Positions 1 to 8,863 of a stretch of DNA of 64,000 nt are shown piece by piece. The notes below the pieces were generated by a model. It saw nothing but the letters and a program-made list of their open reading frames with translations. It was not told the origin of the DNA and did not search any database. The position numbers were made by a program, and so were the translations under genes. The DNA is from Cyanobium gracile PCC 6307 (GTDB lineage Bacteria; Cyanobacteriota; Cyanobacteriia; PCC-6307; Cyanobiaceae). The DNA lies in the NCBI RefSeq assembly GCF_000316515.1, contig NC_019675.1, positions 3,098,001-3,162,000 on the forward strand, given 5' to 3'. Position 1 is the first letter of the stretch. Each line of letters begins with the position of its first letter.

Positions 1-206
1 TGCAGGTAGCGATCACCGGTGAAGGCCTGGCCGATCAGGGCCGAGCCCACCACGCGCCCATCGACGCGCACCAGGCTCCCCTCGGCCTGCCGGGGGGCGG
101 CGATGCGGGCCAGTCCGAGCATCGGCAGGGTAATCACCACGACGGTGAGCAGCCAGAGCACCAGGGTGAGGCGCAGGCCCTGGCCGAGGCGGGAAAGGGC
201 GTTCAT
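1..206 (-). CDS. kdpC: KdpC, potassium-transporting ATPase subunit C (partial, C-terminus cut by window edge)
   Basis: Only the first 68 or so residues are present. The translation opens MNALSRLGQGLRLTLVLWLL, with one strong N-terminal membrane helix, followed by a segment containing GSALIGQAF, which is the conserved KdpC motif after the helix. KdpC is the single-span subunit that assists K+ binding in the KdpFABC high-affinity potassium pump of the plasma membrane. Its ATG shares one base with the stop of the upstream small subunit (TGATG), so the two are probably translationally coupled. It is the last gene of the kdpA-kdpB-F/G-C series visible here; a sensor kinase gene, if present, would lie to the left. 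Confidence 0.88.
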   Translation of the reverse strand, partial: MNALSRLGQGLRLTLVLWLLTVVVITLPMLGLARIAAPRQAEGSLVRVDGRVVGSALIGQAFTGDRYL

Positions 207-394
207 CAGAATTTCTCCGGGCGGACCATGGCGGTGAACAGATAGGCCGAGAGGGCCAGGGTGACGCTGATCAGCAGGGCCAGGGCATGGCTCTGGAGGC
301 TGTCCAGGCGGCCCCGCTGCAGGGGGGCGAGCAGCACGGTGCCGGTGGCGAGCAGCAGGGGCAGCCAGAACAGCGGTCGCTTGAGCAGAACCAT
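206..394 (-). CDS. Small KdpF/KdpG-like subunit, extended
   Basis: A 62-residue hydrophobic protein between kdpB and kdpC. The C-terminal end LALSAYLFTAMVRPEKF resembles the classical KdpF peptide, which is about 29 residues in Escherichia coli. Here an extra N-terminal hydrophobic helix (about residues 8-24) precedes it, so two membrane spans are predicted. Cyanobacterial kdp operons are known to carry a small extra gene, kdpG, between kdpB and kdpC; position and length fit that gene. The likely role is stabilising the KdpABC complex. It overlaps kdpC by one base (TGATG) and is separated from kdpB by 91 bases. Assignment rests on the C-terminal motif and position. Confidence 0.65.
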   Translation of the reverse strand: MVLLKRPLFWLPLLLATGTVLLAPLQRGRLDSLQSHALALLISVTLALSAYLFTAMVRPEKF

Positions 395-485
395 CGGGAA
401 GGGAGCGCAGCGGTGGAGGGGAGGAAGGGAAGCGGAAGTCGGAAAGCAGAGACGCCGATGGCGGGAGGGCGCGGTCCCGGCCGGC

Positions 486-2585
486 TCAGAGGAGCCGCAG
501 GGCGCCGATCGCCAGATCGATCACCTTGATGCCCACGAAGGGGGTGACCACGCCCCCGAGGCCGTAAAGAAAAAGGTTGCGCCGCAGCAGCTGGTCGGCG
601 CTGAGGGGCCGGAACTCCACCCCCTTCAGGGCCAGGGGCACCAGGGCCGGGATGATCAGGGCGTTGAACACCATCGCCGAGAGGATCGCCGATTGGGGAC
701 TGGCCAGGCCCATCAGGTTGAGCGGCCCCAGCCCCACCCCGGCGAACAGGGCCGGCAGGATCGCGAAGTACTTGGCCACGTCGTTGGCCAGGGAGAAGGT
801 GGTCAGGGCGCCGCGGGTGATCAGCAGCTGCTTGCCGATCGTCACGATGTCGATGAGCTTGGTGGGATCGCTGTCGAGATCCACCATGTTCGCCGCCTCC
901 TTGGCGGCCTGGGTGCCGGAGTTCATGGCCACGCCCACGTTGGCCTGGGCCAGGGCCGGGGCATCGTTGGAGCCGTCGCCGGTCATGGCCACGAGCTTGC
1001 CGAGCTTCTGCTCCCGGTCGATCACGGCGATCTTGTCCTCGGGGGTCGCCTTGGCGATGAAGTCGTCGACACCCGCCTCCCGGGCGATGACACCGGCGGT
1101 GATCGGGTTGTCGCCGGTGAGCATCACGGTGCGGATGCCCATGCGGCGCAGCTGGTCGAAGCGCTCGCGGATCCCCGGCTTGATGATGTCCTTGAGGTAG
1201 ATGACGCCGAGGATGGTGTTGCCGCGGCAGGCCGCCAGGGGGGTGCCGCCGAGCCGTGACACCTGCTCGTAGGCCCCGTCGAGGTCGTCTGGGACGGTGC
1301 CGCCGCGGGAGCGCACGAACCCCTTGATGGCGTCGACGGCCCCCTTGCGGAATTCGATCCCGGCGGGATCGTCGCTGCCGCTCATGCGGGTGCGGGCCGA
1401 GAACTCCAGGCCCGTGGCCCGCTCCGCCGTGAAGGGCAGAACGGCGCCGCGCTGTTCCGCCAGGCGCACGATCGATCGCCCTTCGGGGGTCTGGTCGAAG
1501 CAGCTGGCCGCCAGGGCCACCTCCGCCAGTTCCGCCTCCCGGTGGCCGCCCACTGGCAGGAACTCCTCCGCCAGCCGGTTGCCGAGGGTGATGGTGCCCG
1601 TCTTGTCGAGCACCAGGGTGTTGATGTCGCCGCAGGCTTCCACGGCCCGGCCGGAGGTGGCGATCACGTTGAACTGGGCCACCCGGTCCATGCCGGCGAT
1701 GCCGATCGCCGACAGCAGGCCGCCGATGGTGGTGGGGATCAGGGCCACCAGCAGCGCCACCAGGGTCACCACCGGGGTGGGTTCCTGGAGGTAGGCGGCC
1801 AGGGGCGGCAGGGTGGCCACGGCGATCAGGAACACCTGGGTGAGCACCGCCAGCAGCACCGTCAGGGCGATCTCGTTGGGCGTCTTGGTGCGCTCGGCCC
1901 CCTCCACGAGGGCGATCATCCGGTCGATGAAGCCCTTGCCCGGATCGGCGCTGATGCGGATGGTGAGCTGGTCGGAGAGGATCCGGGTGCCGCCCGTCAC
2001 CGAGCTGGCCACGTCGGAGCCGGCCTCCTTGAGCACCGCCGCCGATTCGCCGGTGATCGCCGATTCATCCACCGAGGCCACCCCCTCGATCACCTCGCCA
2101 TCGGCCGGGATCGTGTCGCCGGCCGCCACCCGCACCACGTCGCCCTTGCGCAGGCTGGAGGAATCCACCAGCCGTTCACCGCCGGCCGGATCGAGCAGCC
2201 GGGCCTGGGTGCGGGCCTGGGTGCGGCGCAGGGCGTCGGCCTGGGCCTTGCCGCGGCCCTCCGCCAGGGCCTCGGCGAAGTTGGCGAACAGCAGCGTGGC
2301 CAGCAAGGTGAGGCTCACCAGGGCGTTGAACAGCCGGCCGGAGGCCTCCTTCCCGTCGCCGAAGAGACCCGGGCTCACGGTGGCCAGCAGGCAGACGACC
2401 GTGCCGCACCAGACCACGAACATCACCGGGTTGGCCGCGGCGGTTCGGGGGTCGAGCTTGACGAACGCCTGCAGGGCGGCGCGGCGCACCAGGCCCTTCT
2501 GGCGGGGCCGTGGTGTGTAGCGCCGCTGGTCGCGGCGGCCCCGCGGCATGCGGGGAAAGAGCGTGCGTGTGGGGAGGGAGGTCAT
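486..2585 (-). CDS. kdpB: KdpB, potassium-transporting P-type ATPase catalytic subunit
   Basis: A 699-residue P-type ATPase that drives K+ uptake by KdpFABC at the expense of ATP. Visible landmarks are the actuator-domain TGES at about residues 178-181, the phosphorylation motif DKTGT at about 327-331, the hinge motif [14 protein letters not shown] and the downstream membrane segments around [14 protein letters not shown], all typical of KdpB rather than of other P-type pumps. Length is close to the usual 680-700. The N-terminus is about 45 residues of basic sequence before the first helix. It begins 11 bases after kdpA, so kdpA and kdpB are one transcription unit. In E. coli the serine of TGES is an inhibitory phosphorylation site; it is conserved here. 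Confidence 0.97.
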   Translation of the reverse strand: MTSLPTRTLFPRMPRGRRDQRRYTPRPRQKGLVRRAALQAFVKLDPRTAAANPVMFVVWCGTVVCLLATVSPGLFGDGKEASGRLFNALVSLTLLATLLFANFAEALAEGRGKAQADALRRTQARTQARLLDPAGGERLVDSSSLRKGDVVRVAAGDTIPADGEVIEGVASVDESAITGESAAVLKEAGSDVASSVTGGTRILSDQLTIRISADPGKGFIDRMIALVEGAERTKTPNEIALTVLLAVLTQVFLIAVATLPPLAAYLQEPTPVVTLVALLVALIPTTIGGLLSAIGIAGMDRVAQFNVIATSGRAVEACGDINTLVLDKTGTITLGNRLAEEFLPVGGHREAELAEVALAASCFDQTPEGRSIVRLAEQRGAVLPFTAERATGLEFSARTRMSGSDDPAGIEFRKGAVDAIKGFVRSRGGTVPDDLDGAYEQVSRLGGTPLAACRGNTILGVIYLKDIIKPGIRERFDQLRRMGIRTVMLTGDNPITAGVIAREAGVDDFIAKATPEDKIAVIDREQKLGKLVAMTGDGSNDAPALAQANVGVAMNSGTQAAKEAANMVDLDSDPTKLIDIVTIGKQLLITRGALTTFSLANDVAKYFAILPALFAGVGLGPLNLMGLASPQSAILSAMVFNALIIPALVPLALKGVEFRPLSADQLLRRNLFLYGLGGVVTPFVGIKVIDLAIGALRLL

Positions 2586-2596
2586 GGCGGGTCGAA

Positions 2597-4267
2597 TCAG
2601 GTGGCGAGGAGCAGGGCGTCGGCGATCGGCCCGAGGGCGAGCACGGGGAAGAAAGTCAGGGCACCGAGGATCAGCAGCACCACCGCCAGCACCACCGTGA
2701 ACAGGCTGGTGTCGGTGGCGAGGGTGCCCGGACCCGGCGGCAGCGCAGGCTTACGGGCGTAGCCGTCGGCGAGCAGCACCAGGGCGGCGATCGGCAGGTA
2801 GCGGCCCCCCAGCAGGCTGAGGCTGGTGCTGAGGTTCCACCAGACGCTGCCGTCCCCCAGGCCCTCCATGCCGCTGCCGTTGTTGGCCGCCGCCGAGGCG
2901 TACTCGTAGACCACCTGGCTGATGCCGTGGGGCCCGGGGTTGCTGATCCCCGCCAGCTCCGTCGCTCCGGCCATGGTCAGGGCCGCGGGCAGCAGCACGA
3001 ACACCGGGTGGATCAGCAGGATCAGGCTGCTCCACACCACCTCCGCCTTCTCCACCTTGCGGCCCAGGAATTCCGGGGTGCGGCCCACCATCAGGCCGGT
3101 GAGGAACACCGCCAGCACCATGAACACCAACAGGTAGGCGATGCCGGTGCCCTGGCCGCCGAAGACCACCTGCAGGAACAGGTTGAACAGGGCCACCAGG
3201 TTGGAGAGCGGCAGCAGCGAATCCATGGCGCCGTTGACCGCCCCCGTCATCGAGCCGGTGGTGAGGACGGCCCAGAACGCCGTCAGCCCGGCGCCGAAGC
3301 GCAGCTCCTTGCCCTCCAGGTTCGCTCCGCTGATCCAGGCCGCCAGTGCCGGGTTGCCCCCCTGCTCGGCGGCCATCGCCAAGGCGGACCCGATGGCCAG
3401 CAGCGCCGTGACCAGCAGCAGCAGCAGTGTGCTCTGGCGGCGATTGCCCAGAAAGCGCCCGAAGGCGTCGATGCTGGCGGCCGGGATGGCCAGCATCGCC
3501 CAGCAACTCAGCAGGTTGGTGAAGCCGTCGGGGTTCTCGAAGGGGTGGGCGGAGTTGGCCCCGTAGAAGCCGCCGCCGTTCTCACCCAGCTGCTTGATGG
3601 CCTCGAACAGGGCCACCGGGCCGCGGATCAGCAGCTGGCTGCCCCCCTCCAGGGTGGTGATCCGCAGGGGATCGGCCAGGGTCATCGGTACGCCGCAGAA
3701 CAGCAGCGGCACGGCGAGCAGCAGGCTGCCGGGGATCAGCACCCGGGTGAGGGAGCGCACCAGCTGGCGATGGAAGTTGCCCAGGGGCAGGCCGCACAGG
3801 CCGCGCACCACCGCAAAGCCCACCGCCAGGCCGCTGGCCGCCGAGACGAACATCAGGAACTGGATCACCCCCAGCTGGGCGAAGGTGCCCAGGGTCTGCT
3901 CAGGCACGACGTGCTGCTGGTCGGTGTTGGTGAGGAAGGAGAGGCTGGTGTGCAGGGCCAGGTCCCAGCGCAGGCCCGGCCAGCCCAGGGGGTTGAGCCA
4001 GGCGGGCTGGAAGGCCAGCAGCAGGAAGGCCAGGCCGCCGAAGCAGGCGTTGGCGACCAGGAAGGGCTGCAGGTAGGCCCAGGCGGTGGCCGCCGGCTGG
4101 CCCCGGTCCCCGATCCAGCGCAGCAGGGCCGTCTCCAGCGGCAGCAGCCAGGGGTCCCAGCCGGGCTGGGGGCGGTCATCAAAGACCTGCCAGAGGTGGC
4201 GGCCCAGGGGGAAGGCCGTCAGCACCGCCACCGTCAGGGTGAGGGCGGCCAGAAACCAGGGGAGCAT
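2597..4267 (-). CDS. kdpA: KdpA, potassium-binding and translocating subunit
   Basis: A 556-residue polytopic protein, the channel-like K+-selecting subunit of KdpFABC. I chose the ATG at 4267 ([16 protein letters not shown]) because it starts directly at the first membrane helix; the open frame extends upstream to 4486 without hydrophobic character. Conserved KdpA segments are visible, such as [28 protein letters not shown] and [17 protein letters not shown], the last two including selectivity-filter loops. About ten membrane segments are expected. It heads the operon kdpA-kdpB-F/G-kdpC. Kdp systems are usually induced by K+ limitation through KdpDE; no regulator gene is visible here. Confidence 0.96.
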   Translation of the reverse strand: MLPWFLAALTLTVAVLTAFPLGRHLWQVFDDRPQPGWDPWLLPLETALLRWIGDRGQPAATAWAYLQPFLVANACFGGLAFLLLAFQPAWLNPLGWPGLRWDLALHTSLSFLTNTDQQHVVPEQTLGTFAQLGVIQFLMFVSAASGLAVGFAVVRGLCGLPLGNFHRQLVRSLTRVLIPGSLLLAVPLLFCGVPMTLADPLRITTLEGGSQLLIRGPVALFEAIKQLGENGGGFYGANSAHPFENPDGFTNLLSCWAMLAIPAASIDAFGRFLGNRRQSTLLLLLVTALLAIGSALAMAAEQGGNPALAAWISGANLEGKELRFGAGLTAFWAVLTTGSMTGAVNGAMDSLLPLSNLVALFNLFLQVVFGGQGTGIAYLLVFMVLAVFLTGLMVGRTPEFLGRKVEKAEVVWSSLILLIHPVFVLLPAALTMAGATELAGISNPGPHGISQVVYEYASAAANNGSGMEGLGDGSVWWNLSTSLSLLGGRYLPIAALVLLADGYARKPALPPGPGTLATDTSLFTVVLAVVLLILGALTFFPVLALGPIADALLLAT

Positions 4268-4371
4268 CGAAGGGCTGTCCTGTGGTGGCGACCACCCTCC
4301 CGCCAGCGGGGCGGCCGCCGCAACTGACGAAAGGCAGGGGTGGGGGCCCAGCTGGAGCAACTGCGGCCGCT

Positions 4372-4788
4372 TCAGGCGCCGCCGCAGCGGTGCTGGCTGT
4401 CCGGCAGGGTCCAGGTGCCGCCGGTGCGTAGATTGCGGGCCCGATAGACGCGGCCGCGCCCGTCGCCGCGGGGAGCCCCGCTGCAATCCGGCACGAAGGT
4501 CAGACAGAGTTCCACCGGATCCCCTGCCCGGCTGCCGTGGATCGCCGGCACCATGTCGTAGGAGACCTGGTAGCCCCCGTTGGTGTAGCTGACGGCGGAG
4601 CCGGAGCCGGCGATGGGGATCTGCACGCCGTTGGCGTCAGCGGCACTCAGCCGGTAGTGGATCTCCCGGATGAAGGTCGGACGGCACTCGCCGAGGCGGC
4701 GGGGCAGGGGCGCGGCGGGGGCGGGGGTGACCGGCAGCAACAAGGCGGCCGCCAGCAGGGCCGGCCAGCGGCGGCAGTTCCTGGCCAT
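4372..4788 (-). CDS. Secreted protein of unknown function
   Basis: A 138-residue protein starting MARNCRRWPALLAAALLLPV, a clear signal peptide (basic n-region, hydrophobic core, probable cleavage after APAAP-type sequence near residue 25). The mature part contains four cysteines that could form disulfides and a segment GSGSAVSYTNGGYQVSYD with alternating polar and aromatic residues, suggesting a beta-rich fold. I do not recognise a family. It stands alone, 52 bases downstream of the TetR gene on the same strand and about 100 bases upstream of kdpA, so it might be read with either. The start was chosen for the signal peptide; a longer upstream frame exists but looks non-coding. Confidence 0.6.
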   Translation of the reverse strand: MARNCRRWPALLAAALLLPVTPAPAAPLPRRLGECRPTFIREIHYRLSAADANGVQIPIAGSGSAVSYTNGGYQVSYDMVPAIHGSRAGDPVELCLTFVPDCSGAPRGDGRGRVYRARNLRTGGTWTLPDSQHRCGGA

Positions 4789-4840
4789 CAGCGCAACGGT
4801 CCTGGCGGTCCCCCGGTTGTAGGGCGCCCGCCGCGGCCTG

Positions 4841-5455
4841 TCAGCGGTGGCCCCCGCCGGCCCGGCCCATTCGCAGGGCGGAAGCCAGCAGGGCTTCGGC
4901 GGCCCGCCGGGCATCGGCGCCGGCCAGGGGAGTCCGCTGCAGGAAGGCCACCACCAGGGCGCCTTCGAACAGCAGCTGCAGCTGGCGGGCCAGACCATCG
5001 GGGTCGGCGACGGCGAGGTCGCGGCAGAGCCCTTCCAGCAGGCCGCGGCACTCCCCCTTGAAGGCCTCGGCCGCCTGCCGGGGCAGATCCTCCGCAGCGG
5101 GGTACTCGCTGGCGGCCTTGATGAACAGGCAGCCATGGAACTGCGGCGAGCGCACCGCCTGCTCGAGCCAGTCGAACACCGCCAGCAGGCGCGTCCCGGG
5201 GTCCTCCGGCGCCGCGGCGATTCGCTCGGCGAGCCCTGCGGCGATGGCGTTGCCGCGGCGTTCCAGCACGGCGGCGATCAGCTCCTCCTTGGATCGGAAG
5301 TGCTTGTAGAGGGTCATCTTGGCCACGCCGGCCTCAGCCAGCACCGTGTCGATGCCCACGGCCCGGTAGCCCTGGCGGGCGAAGAGCCCTTCGGCCGTGT
5401 CCAGCAGCGCGTCCCGCTTGGCGGAGGACCTGGTGGTGGCGCCGCTCGCTGGCAT
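4841..5455 (-). CDS. TetR/AcrR-family transcriptional repressor
   Basis: A 204-residue regulator. The N-terminal helix-turn-helix domain is plain at about residues 15-60: LLDTAEGLFARQGYRAVGI followed by VAKMTLYKHFRSKEELI, the TetR signature. The rest is a helical ligand-binding domain of normal size. The FHGCLFIKAASEY segment in that domain is typical of the AcrR-like subgroup adjacent to oxidoreductase or GST genes. It is divergently transcribed from a GST and a flavoprotein gene, and the 120-bp gap between them holds inverted repeats that look like its operator. Inference: it represses itself and the GST operon until an electrophile or related ligand binds. Confidence 0.92.
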   Translation of the reverse strand: MPASGATTRSSAKRDALLDTAEGLFARQGYRAVGIDTVLAEAGVAKMTLYKHFRSKEELIAAVLERRGNAIAAGLAERIAAAPEDPGTRLLAVFDWLEQAVRSPQFHGCLFIKAASEYPAAEDLPRQAAEAFKGECRGLLEGLCRDLAVADPDGLARQLQLLFEGALVVAFLQRTPLAGADARRAAEALLASALRMGRAGGGHR

Positions 5456-5484
5456 GGAGTCCGCTGCAGTCCGACCAATCTAGT

Positions 5485-5537
5485 GAGTAGACAGAAAGGT
5501 CTGCTACCTTTAGATGCGCAGACCGGTCTGTCTACTC
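5485..5537. promoter_or_regulatory. Probable TetR operator region
   Basis: Between the divergent TetR and GST genes the sequence GAGTAGACAG (5485-5494) is repeated in inverted orientation as CTGTCTACTC (5528-5537), a perfect 10-base match. Inside lies a perfect 12-base palindrome CAGACCGGTCTG (5519-5530), and a degenerate version (CAGAAAGGTCTG) at 5492-5503. Two overlapping TetR sites, one facing each gene, is the simplest reading. The symmetry is seen directly; binding by the neighbouring regulator is inference. Confidence 0.6.
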
Positions 5538-5575
5538 AGGCCGCTCGCATCCCCGGCCCCCACCCCCTCGCCCCG

Positions 5576-6181
5576 ATGCTCAAGCTCCACGGCCACGAAC
5601 TCTCCGGCAACAGCTACAAGGTGCGCCTGCTCCTGGAACTGCTCGGGCTCGACTACGACTGGGTCCGCGTCGATCTGATGGCCGGCGAGCACAAGGGGGA
5701 GGCGTTCCTCGCCATCAATCCCTTCGGCCAGGTGCCCGTGCTTCAGGAGGACGGCATCACGCTCTCCGACGCCCAGGCGATCCTCTTCTTTCTGGCGGCC
5801 CGCCAGGGGGACGGACGGTGGCTGCCCGCCGATCCCCTGGGCCAGGCCCGGGTGGTGCGCTGGCTCTCCACCGCGGCCGGTGAGGTGCGCCAGGGGCCGG
5901 AAAGCGCCCGGCTGCACCATCTGTTCGGCGTCAAGGCGATTCCGATCGAGCGGGCCACCGAGAAGGCCGGCTTCCTCCTCGACCAGCTGGAGCGGCACCT
6001 GACCCCGCGGCTGTGGCTGGAGTTCGAGCGCCCCACCATCGCCGACATCGCCGTCTTCCCCTACGTAGCCCTCGCCCCGGACGGCGGCATCGATCTGGCC
6101 CCCTACCCCCGGGTGCGGGACTGGATCGGGCGGATCAAGGCGCTGCCGGGCTACGTGCCCATGAAGGGCCTGGAGGCCTGA
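5576..6181 (+). CDS. Glutathione S-transferase family protein
   Basis: A 201-residue cytosolic GST. Residues 1-75 form the thioredoxin-like domain: MLKLHGHELSGNSYKVRLLL, with a serine/asparagine active-site region, then NPFGQVPVLQEDG and the glutathione-contacting turn LSDAQAILFFL. The C-terminal helical domain includes TIADIAVFPYVALAPDGGID, the conserved N-capping motif. Start chosen at ATG 5576, which gives the canonical N-terminus; the open frame upstream is fortuitous. It probably conjugates glutathione to electrophiles or reduces peroxides; the substrate is unknown. It lies 38 bases beyond the palindromic operator and 15 bases before the flavoprotein gene, so the two form an operon likely controlled by the TetR gene. 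Confidence 0.88.
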   Translation: MLKLHGHELSGNSYKVRLLLELLGLDYDWVRVDLMAGEHKGEAFLAINPFGQVPVLQEDGITLSDAQAILFFLAARQGDGRWLPADPLGQARVVRWLSTAAGEVRQGPESARLHHLFGVKAIPIERATEKAGFLLDQLERHLTPRLWLEFERPTIADIAVFPYVALAPDGGIDLAPYPRVRDWIGRIKALPGYVPMKGLEA

Positions 6182-6196
6182 GCGGAGCCATCCCCC

Positions 6197-6802
6197 ATGA
6201 GCCAGCACTACCTGCATCGCCATCTCACCCCCGCCGTGGGCGAGGCCCAGCTCCAGGCCTATGGCCAGAGCCAGGGCGTGCCCCCGGCCGCGGCGTCCGA
6301 TCGCCTCAGTGCCAGGGAGATCGCCTTCATCAGCGCCCGCGACAGCTTCTATCTGGCCAGCCTCACCGAAGCGGGTGCCCCCTACCTGCAGCACCGGGGC
6401 GGGCCGGTGGGCTTCCTGCGGGTGCTCGACGAGCGCACCCTGGGGTTCGCCGATTACGGCGGCAATCGCCAGTTGCTCACCGCGGGCCATCTGCGCCGCG
6501 ATCCGCGGGTGGCGCTGTTCCTGATGGATTACCCAGCCCGTCGCCGCCTCAAGATCGACGGGGAAGCGGAGGTGGTGCCCCTCGCTGATGCTCCTCAGCT
6601 GGCGGAGCAGCTGGGACCGCAGGCGGCAGGGGAAGTGGAGCGTCTGTTCCGCATCCGGGTCGAGGCCTTCGACTGGAACTGTCCGCAGTTCATCACGCCG
6701 CGGTTCACTGCAGCGGAGCTGGAAGCCCGGCTGCGGCCGCTGCATGAGCGGATCGCTGAGCTGGAGGAAGAGCTCCATGGGCAGCGCCGACTTCGCTCAT
6801 GA
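6197..6802 (+). CDS. Pyridoxamine 5'-phosphate oxidase-related flavoprotein
   Basis: A 201-residue protein with a split-barrel FMN-binding fold. The stretch FISARDSFYLASLTEAGAP followed by GPVGFLRVLDERTLGFADY and NRQLLTAGHLRRDPRVALFL is the usual PNPOx-like arrangement of strands around FMN. The C-terminal part has FDWNCPQFITPRF, common in the subgroup annotated as pyridoxamine 5'-phosphate oxidase family near oxidoreductases, and ends in a charged coiled-coil helix (ELEARLRPLHERIAELEEEL). It follows the GST by 15 bases. It is unlikely to be the biosynthetic PdxH, whose substrate-binding motifs I do not see. Its stop overlaps the convergent cupin gene by six bases. Confidence 0.78.
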   Translation: MSQHYLHRHLTPAVGEAQLQAYGQSQGVPPAAASDRLSAREIAFISARDSFYLASLTEAGAPYLQHRGGPVGFLRVLDERTLGFADYGGNRQLLTAGHLRRDPRVALFLMDYPARRRLKIDGEAEVVPLADAPQLAEQLGPQAAGEVERLFRIRVEAFDWNCPQFITPRFTAAELEARLRPLHERIAELEEELHGQRRLRS

Positions 6803-7174
6803 CGCCCCTTCTCCGCCGCGCTGGGGAAAGGACACATCCAGCACCAGGCAGCCCTCGTCGCTGCGAAAAGGGCCATGCACCTCCCCCGGCGGCCGGCTGG
6901 CGTAGTGCCCCGTCTCCAGCCACAGCCCAAAGGCCCCATCGAACAGGCGCCCGCTGACGATGAAGATCTCCTCGGGGAAGGGGTGGGCCTTGCCCCCGAA
7001 GGCGGCGGTGTCGGCACCGGGCAGGAAGCGGGTGAGACGGGTGATCTCCCCGGTGGCCGGATCCTCGCTGAGCACCAGTTCCTGCACCTGGCCCTCCAGC
7101 CCCTCCAGCCAGCGCCAGCGATGGGCCTGCTCCGGCACCAGCGGATTCCAGTAGGTGCAGGTGGTCTTGCTCAT
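6797..7174 (-). CDS. ChrR-like cupin-domain protein
   Basis: A 125-residue single-cupin protein. The metal-binding motifs are visible: AHPFPEEIFIVSGRLFDGAF, supplying histidine and glutamates, then GHYASRPPGEVHGPF with the second-motif histidine. The layout matches the cupin domain of ChrR-type anti-sigma factors, but the zinc-binding anti-sigma N-terminal domain is absent, so it is a stand-alone cupin. Its ATG overlaps the stop of the hydrolase gene by four bases (ATGA), making it the third gene of an SDR-hydrolase-cupin operon. A role as a small metalloenzyme or sensor for an oxidised substrate is possible but not shown. Confidence 0.77.
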   Translation of the reverse strand: MSKTTCTYWNPLVPEQAHRWRWLEGLEGQVQELVLSEDPATGEITRLTRFLPGADTAAFGGKAHPFPEEIFIVSGRLFDGAFGLWLETGHYASRPPGEVHGPFRSDEGCLVLDVSFPQRGGEGAS

Positions 7175-7785
7175 GGTGGGGTGAGGTGGGCGTCGACCAG
7201 GGGCGCCAGCCGCCCGGCGTGATGCCGGCCGAGATCATGGTCGCCGCCGTTGATCACGTGCAGACGGGCATCGGGCAACAACATGGCTAGACGCTCCCCG
7301 GCGGCCACCGGGCTGAACGGGTCGGCATCGCCCCACAGCAGCAGCGTGGGTGCCGTGACTTCCGCGAGGCGCCCGGAGAGGTCCGTCGTTTCCGTGGCGA
7401 ACCAGTCGGGGAGGTGGGACAGGCTGGTGCGGAAGCCCCCCCGCCAGTCGGCGGCCCCCAGCTCGGCCATCGGCAGGCCGCCGGAGGTGGCGCAGAGCAC
7501 CAGGTGCGTCACCCACCGGGGCCGGGCCAGGGCGGCCTGCAGGGCCAGGACCCCGCCCATCGACTGGGCGATCAGGGCGCAGGGGCGATCCAGCGGCTCC
7601 AGCACCAGGGCCAGCAGATCCTCGAATCCCTGGACCCCCGGCCGGGGCGGGGTGTCGCCGAAGCCCGGCCAGCCCAGGTGCCGCCGCTCGGCGGCGCAGG
7701 CCAGCCGCTGCTCCAGGGGACGCCAGAAGGCCGTGTCGCCCGAGGCGCCGGGGAGGAACAGCAGCCGCTCGGGCAGTCCCCTCAA
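7171..7785 (-). CDS. Alpha/beta-hydrolase
   Basis: A 204-residue alpha/beta-hydrolase, compact for the family. The oxyanion region LLFLPGASGDTAFWRPL, nucleophile elbow AQSMGG (serine near residue 96, with the first glycine replaced by alanine), acid LLWGDADPFSP and C-terminal histidine in NGGDHDLGRHH are all present in the right order, so it should be catalytically competent. The substrate cannot be read. It overlaps the SDR gene upstream and the cupin gene downstream by four bases each, which argues for coordinated expression and a common pathway. Confidence 0.87.
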   Translation of the reverse strand: MRGLPERLLFLPGASGDTAFWRPLEQRLACAAERRHLGWPGFGDTPPRPGVQGFEDLLALVLEPLDRPCALIAQSMGGVLALQAALARPRWVTHLVLCATSGGLPMAELGAADWRGGFRTSLSHLPDWFATETTDLSGRLAEVTAPTLLLWGDADPFSPVAAGERLAMLLPDARLHVINGGDHDLGRHHAGRLAPLVDAHLTPP

Positions 7786-8774
7786 GGCTGATCGGCCTCC
7801 ACGCCCACCAGGGCCGCACTCGCCTCCCAGAGTCGCCGGGCCAGATCAGGGTCCTGGCCTTCGGGGCTGGTGGCGGTGGCCTCAAACACATGCCGTCCTG
7901 GAGCCGTGACGCGGTTGCGGAGGTGGGTGAAGCCGCCGGTGGCGTAGGCGTCATCGACGGCCAGGGCGGCCAGCAGGACACCGGCGTTCTCGACGCTTTC
8001 GGTGAGGCGCAGCAGCGAGCGCGCCAGGAGGGCGAACAGCCGCTGCCCCAGCTCGTTGGACTGGCGGCTGTAGCGCCAGAAGCCGCCCGTGCTGGTGGGC
8101 GGGATCACCAGCCCCGGGCTCCAGGCGATCACCGGAGCGGGCGTTCCCTGGGCCTCCAGCCGCCGGGCAAACTCCCGGGCGAACAGGACGTTGCAGAGCT
8201 TGCTGTCCTTGTAGGCCTTGTCGGCGTTGAAGCGGTCACCGTTCACCATCGTGGTGCGCTGGCCCGGCACCAGGCCCGCCAGCTCACCGAGCCCCGCCGG
8301 GGCCCCCACCTTGCCCCCCGCGGTGGCCGGGTCGTGCACCTCGCTGGCGGTGACCACCAGCCGGGGGGATCGACCTGCCGCGAGCAAGGGCCAGAGCTGG
8401 TGGGCCAGCAGGACATGGCCCAGATGGTTCACCCCGAAGCTGAGCTCATGGCCCTGGGCGGTGCGGCGCGGCTCGGCGGCGCCGGCGTACTGCAGGCCGG
8501 CATTGAGCACCAGGGTGTCGATGGGGGTCCCCCGGGCCCGCAGGGCGGCGCCGCAGGCCCGCACGCTCTCCAGATCCGCCAGGTCGCACACCGCGGTGGC
8601 GGGGGGTGTGCCGGCGCCGGCCCGCTCCAGCACCCGGCGACCGGCCGCCTCGGCGCTGGCCCGGTCCCGGCATGGCAGGGTGAGCCGGTGGCCGGCCCGG
8701 CAGAGGATCACCGCCGCCTCGAAGCCGATGCCCGAGTTACCGCCGGTGAGGAGGATGTGGCGCGCTGCAGCCAA
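7782..8774 (-). CDS. Short-chain dehydrogenase, protochlorophyllide-reductase-like
   Basis: A 330-residue NAD(P)-binding SDR. The dinucleotide motif is ILLTGGNSGIGFEAAVI at the N-terminus, the NAG motif is LVLNAGLQYAG (about residue 90), and the catalytic pair is YKDSK near residue 188. Length and the FGVNHLGHVLLAHQL region resemble light-dependent protochlorophyllide oxidoreductase (POR) and its retinol-dehydrogenase-like relatives rather than the shorter classical SDRs. I do not think it is the true POR: several conserved cysteine positions of POR are not evident. It is first in an operon with a hydrolase and a cupin protein. Confidence 0.85.
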   Translation of the reverse strand: MAAARHILLTGGNSGIGFEAAVILCRAGHRLTLPCRDRASAEAAGRRVLERAGAGTPPATAVCDLADLESVRACGAALRARGTPIDTLVLNAGLQYAGAAEPRRTAQGHELSFGVNHLGHVLLAHQLWPLLAAGRSPRLVVTASEVHDPATAGGKVGAPAGLGELAGLVPGQRTTMVNGDRFNADKAYKDSKLCNVLFAREFARRLEAQGTPAPVIAWSPGLVIPPTSTGGFWRYSRQSNELGQRLFALLARSLLRLTESVENAGVLLAALAVDDAYATGGFTHLRNRVTAPGRHVFEATATSPEGQDPDLARRLWEASAALVGVEADQP

Positions 8775-8863
8775 GGGCGGACTCCTGGGGGTGCCGGAAG
8801 GGTGCCGAGCGGGGAAAGGCTACGGACCCTTGGCCCTCGGCCGGCGGCTGCGGCCCTACCAGA

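Noticed and set aside
2510-4327. Long plus-strand frame opposite kdpA
   Set aside because: Composition (Gln/His/Gly repeats) is that of an antisense shadow of a GC-rich membrane protein gene.
7782-8774. Calling the SDR a true light-dependent protochlorophyllide reductase (por)
   Set aside because: Length and YKDSK fit the POR-related group, but the characteristic POR cysteines and extra loop are not evident.
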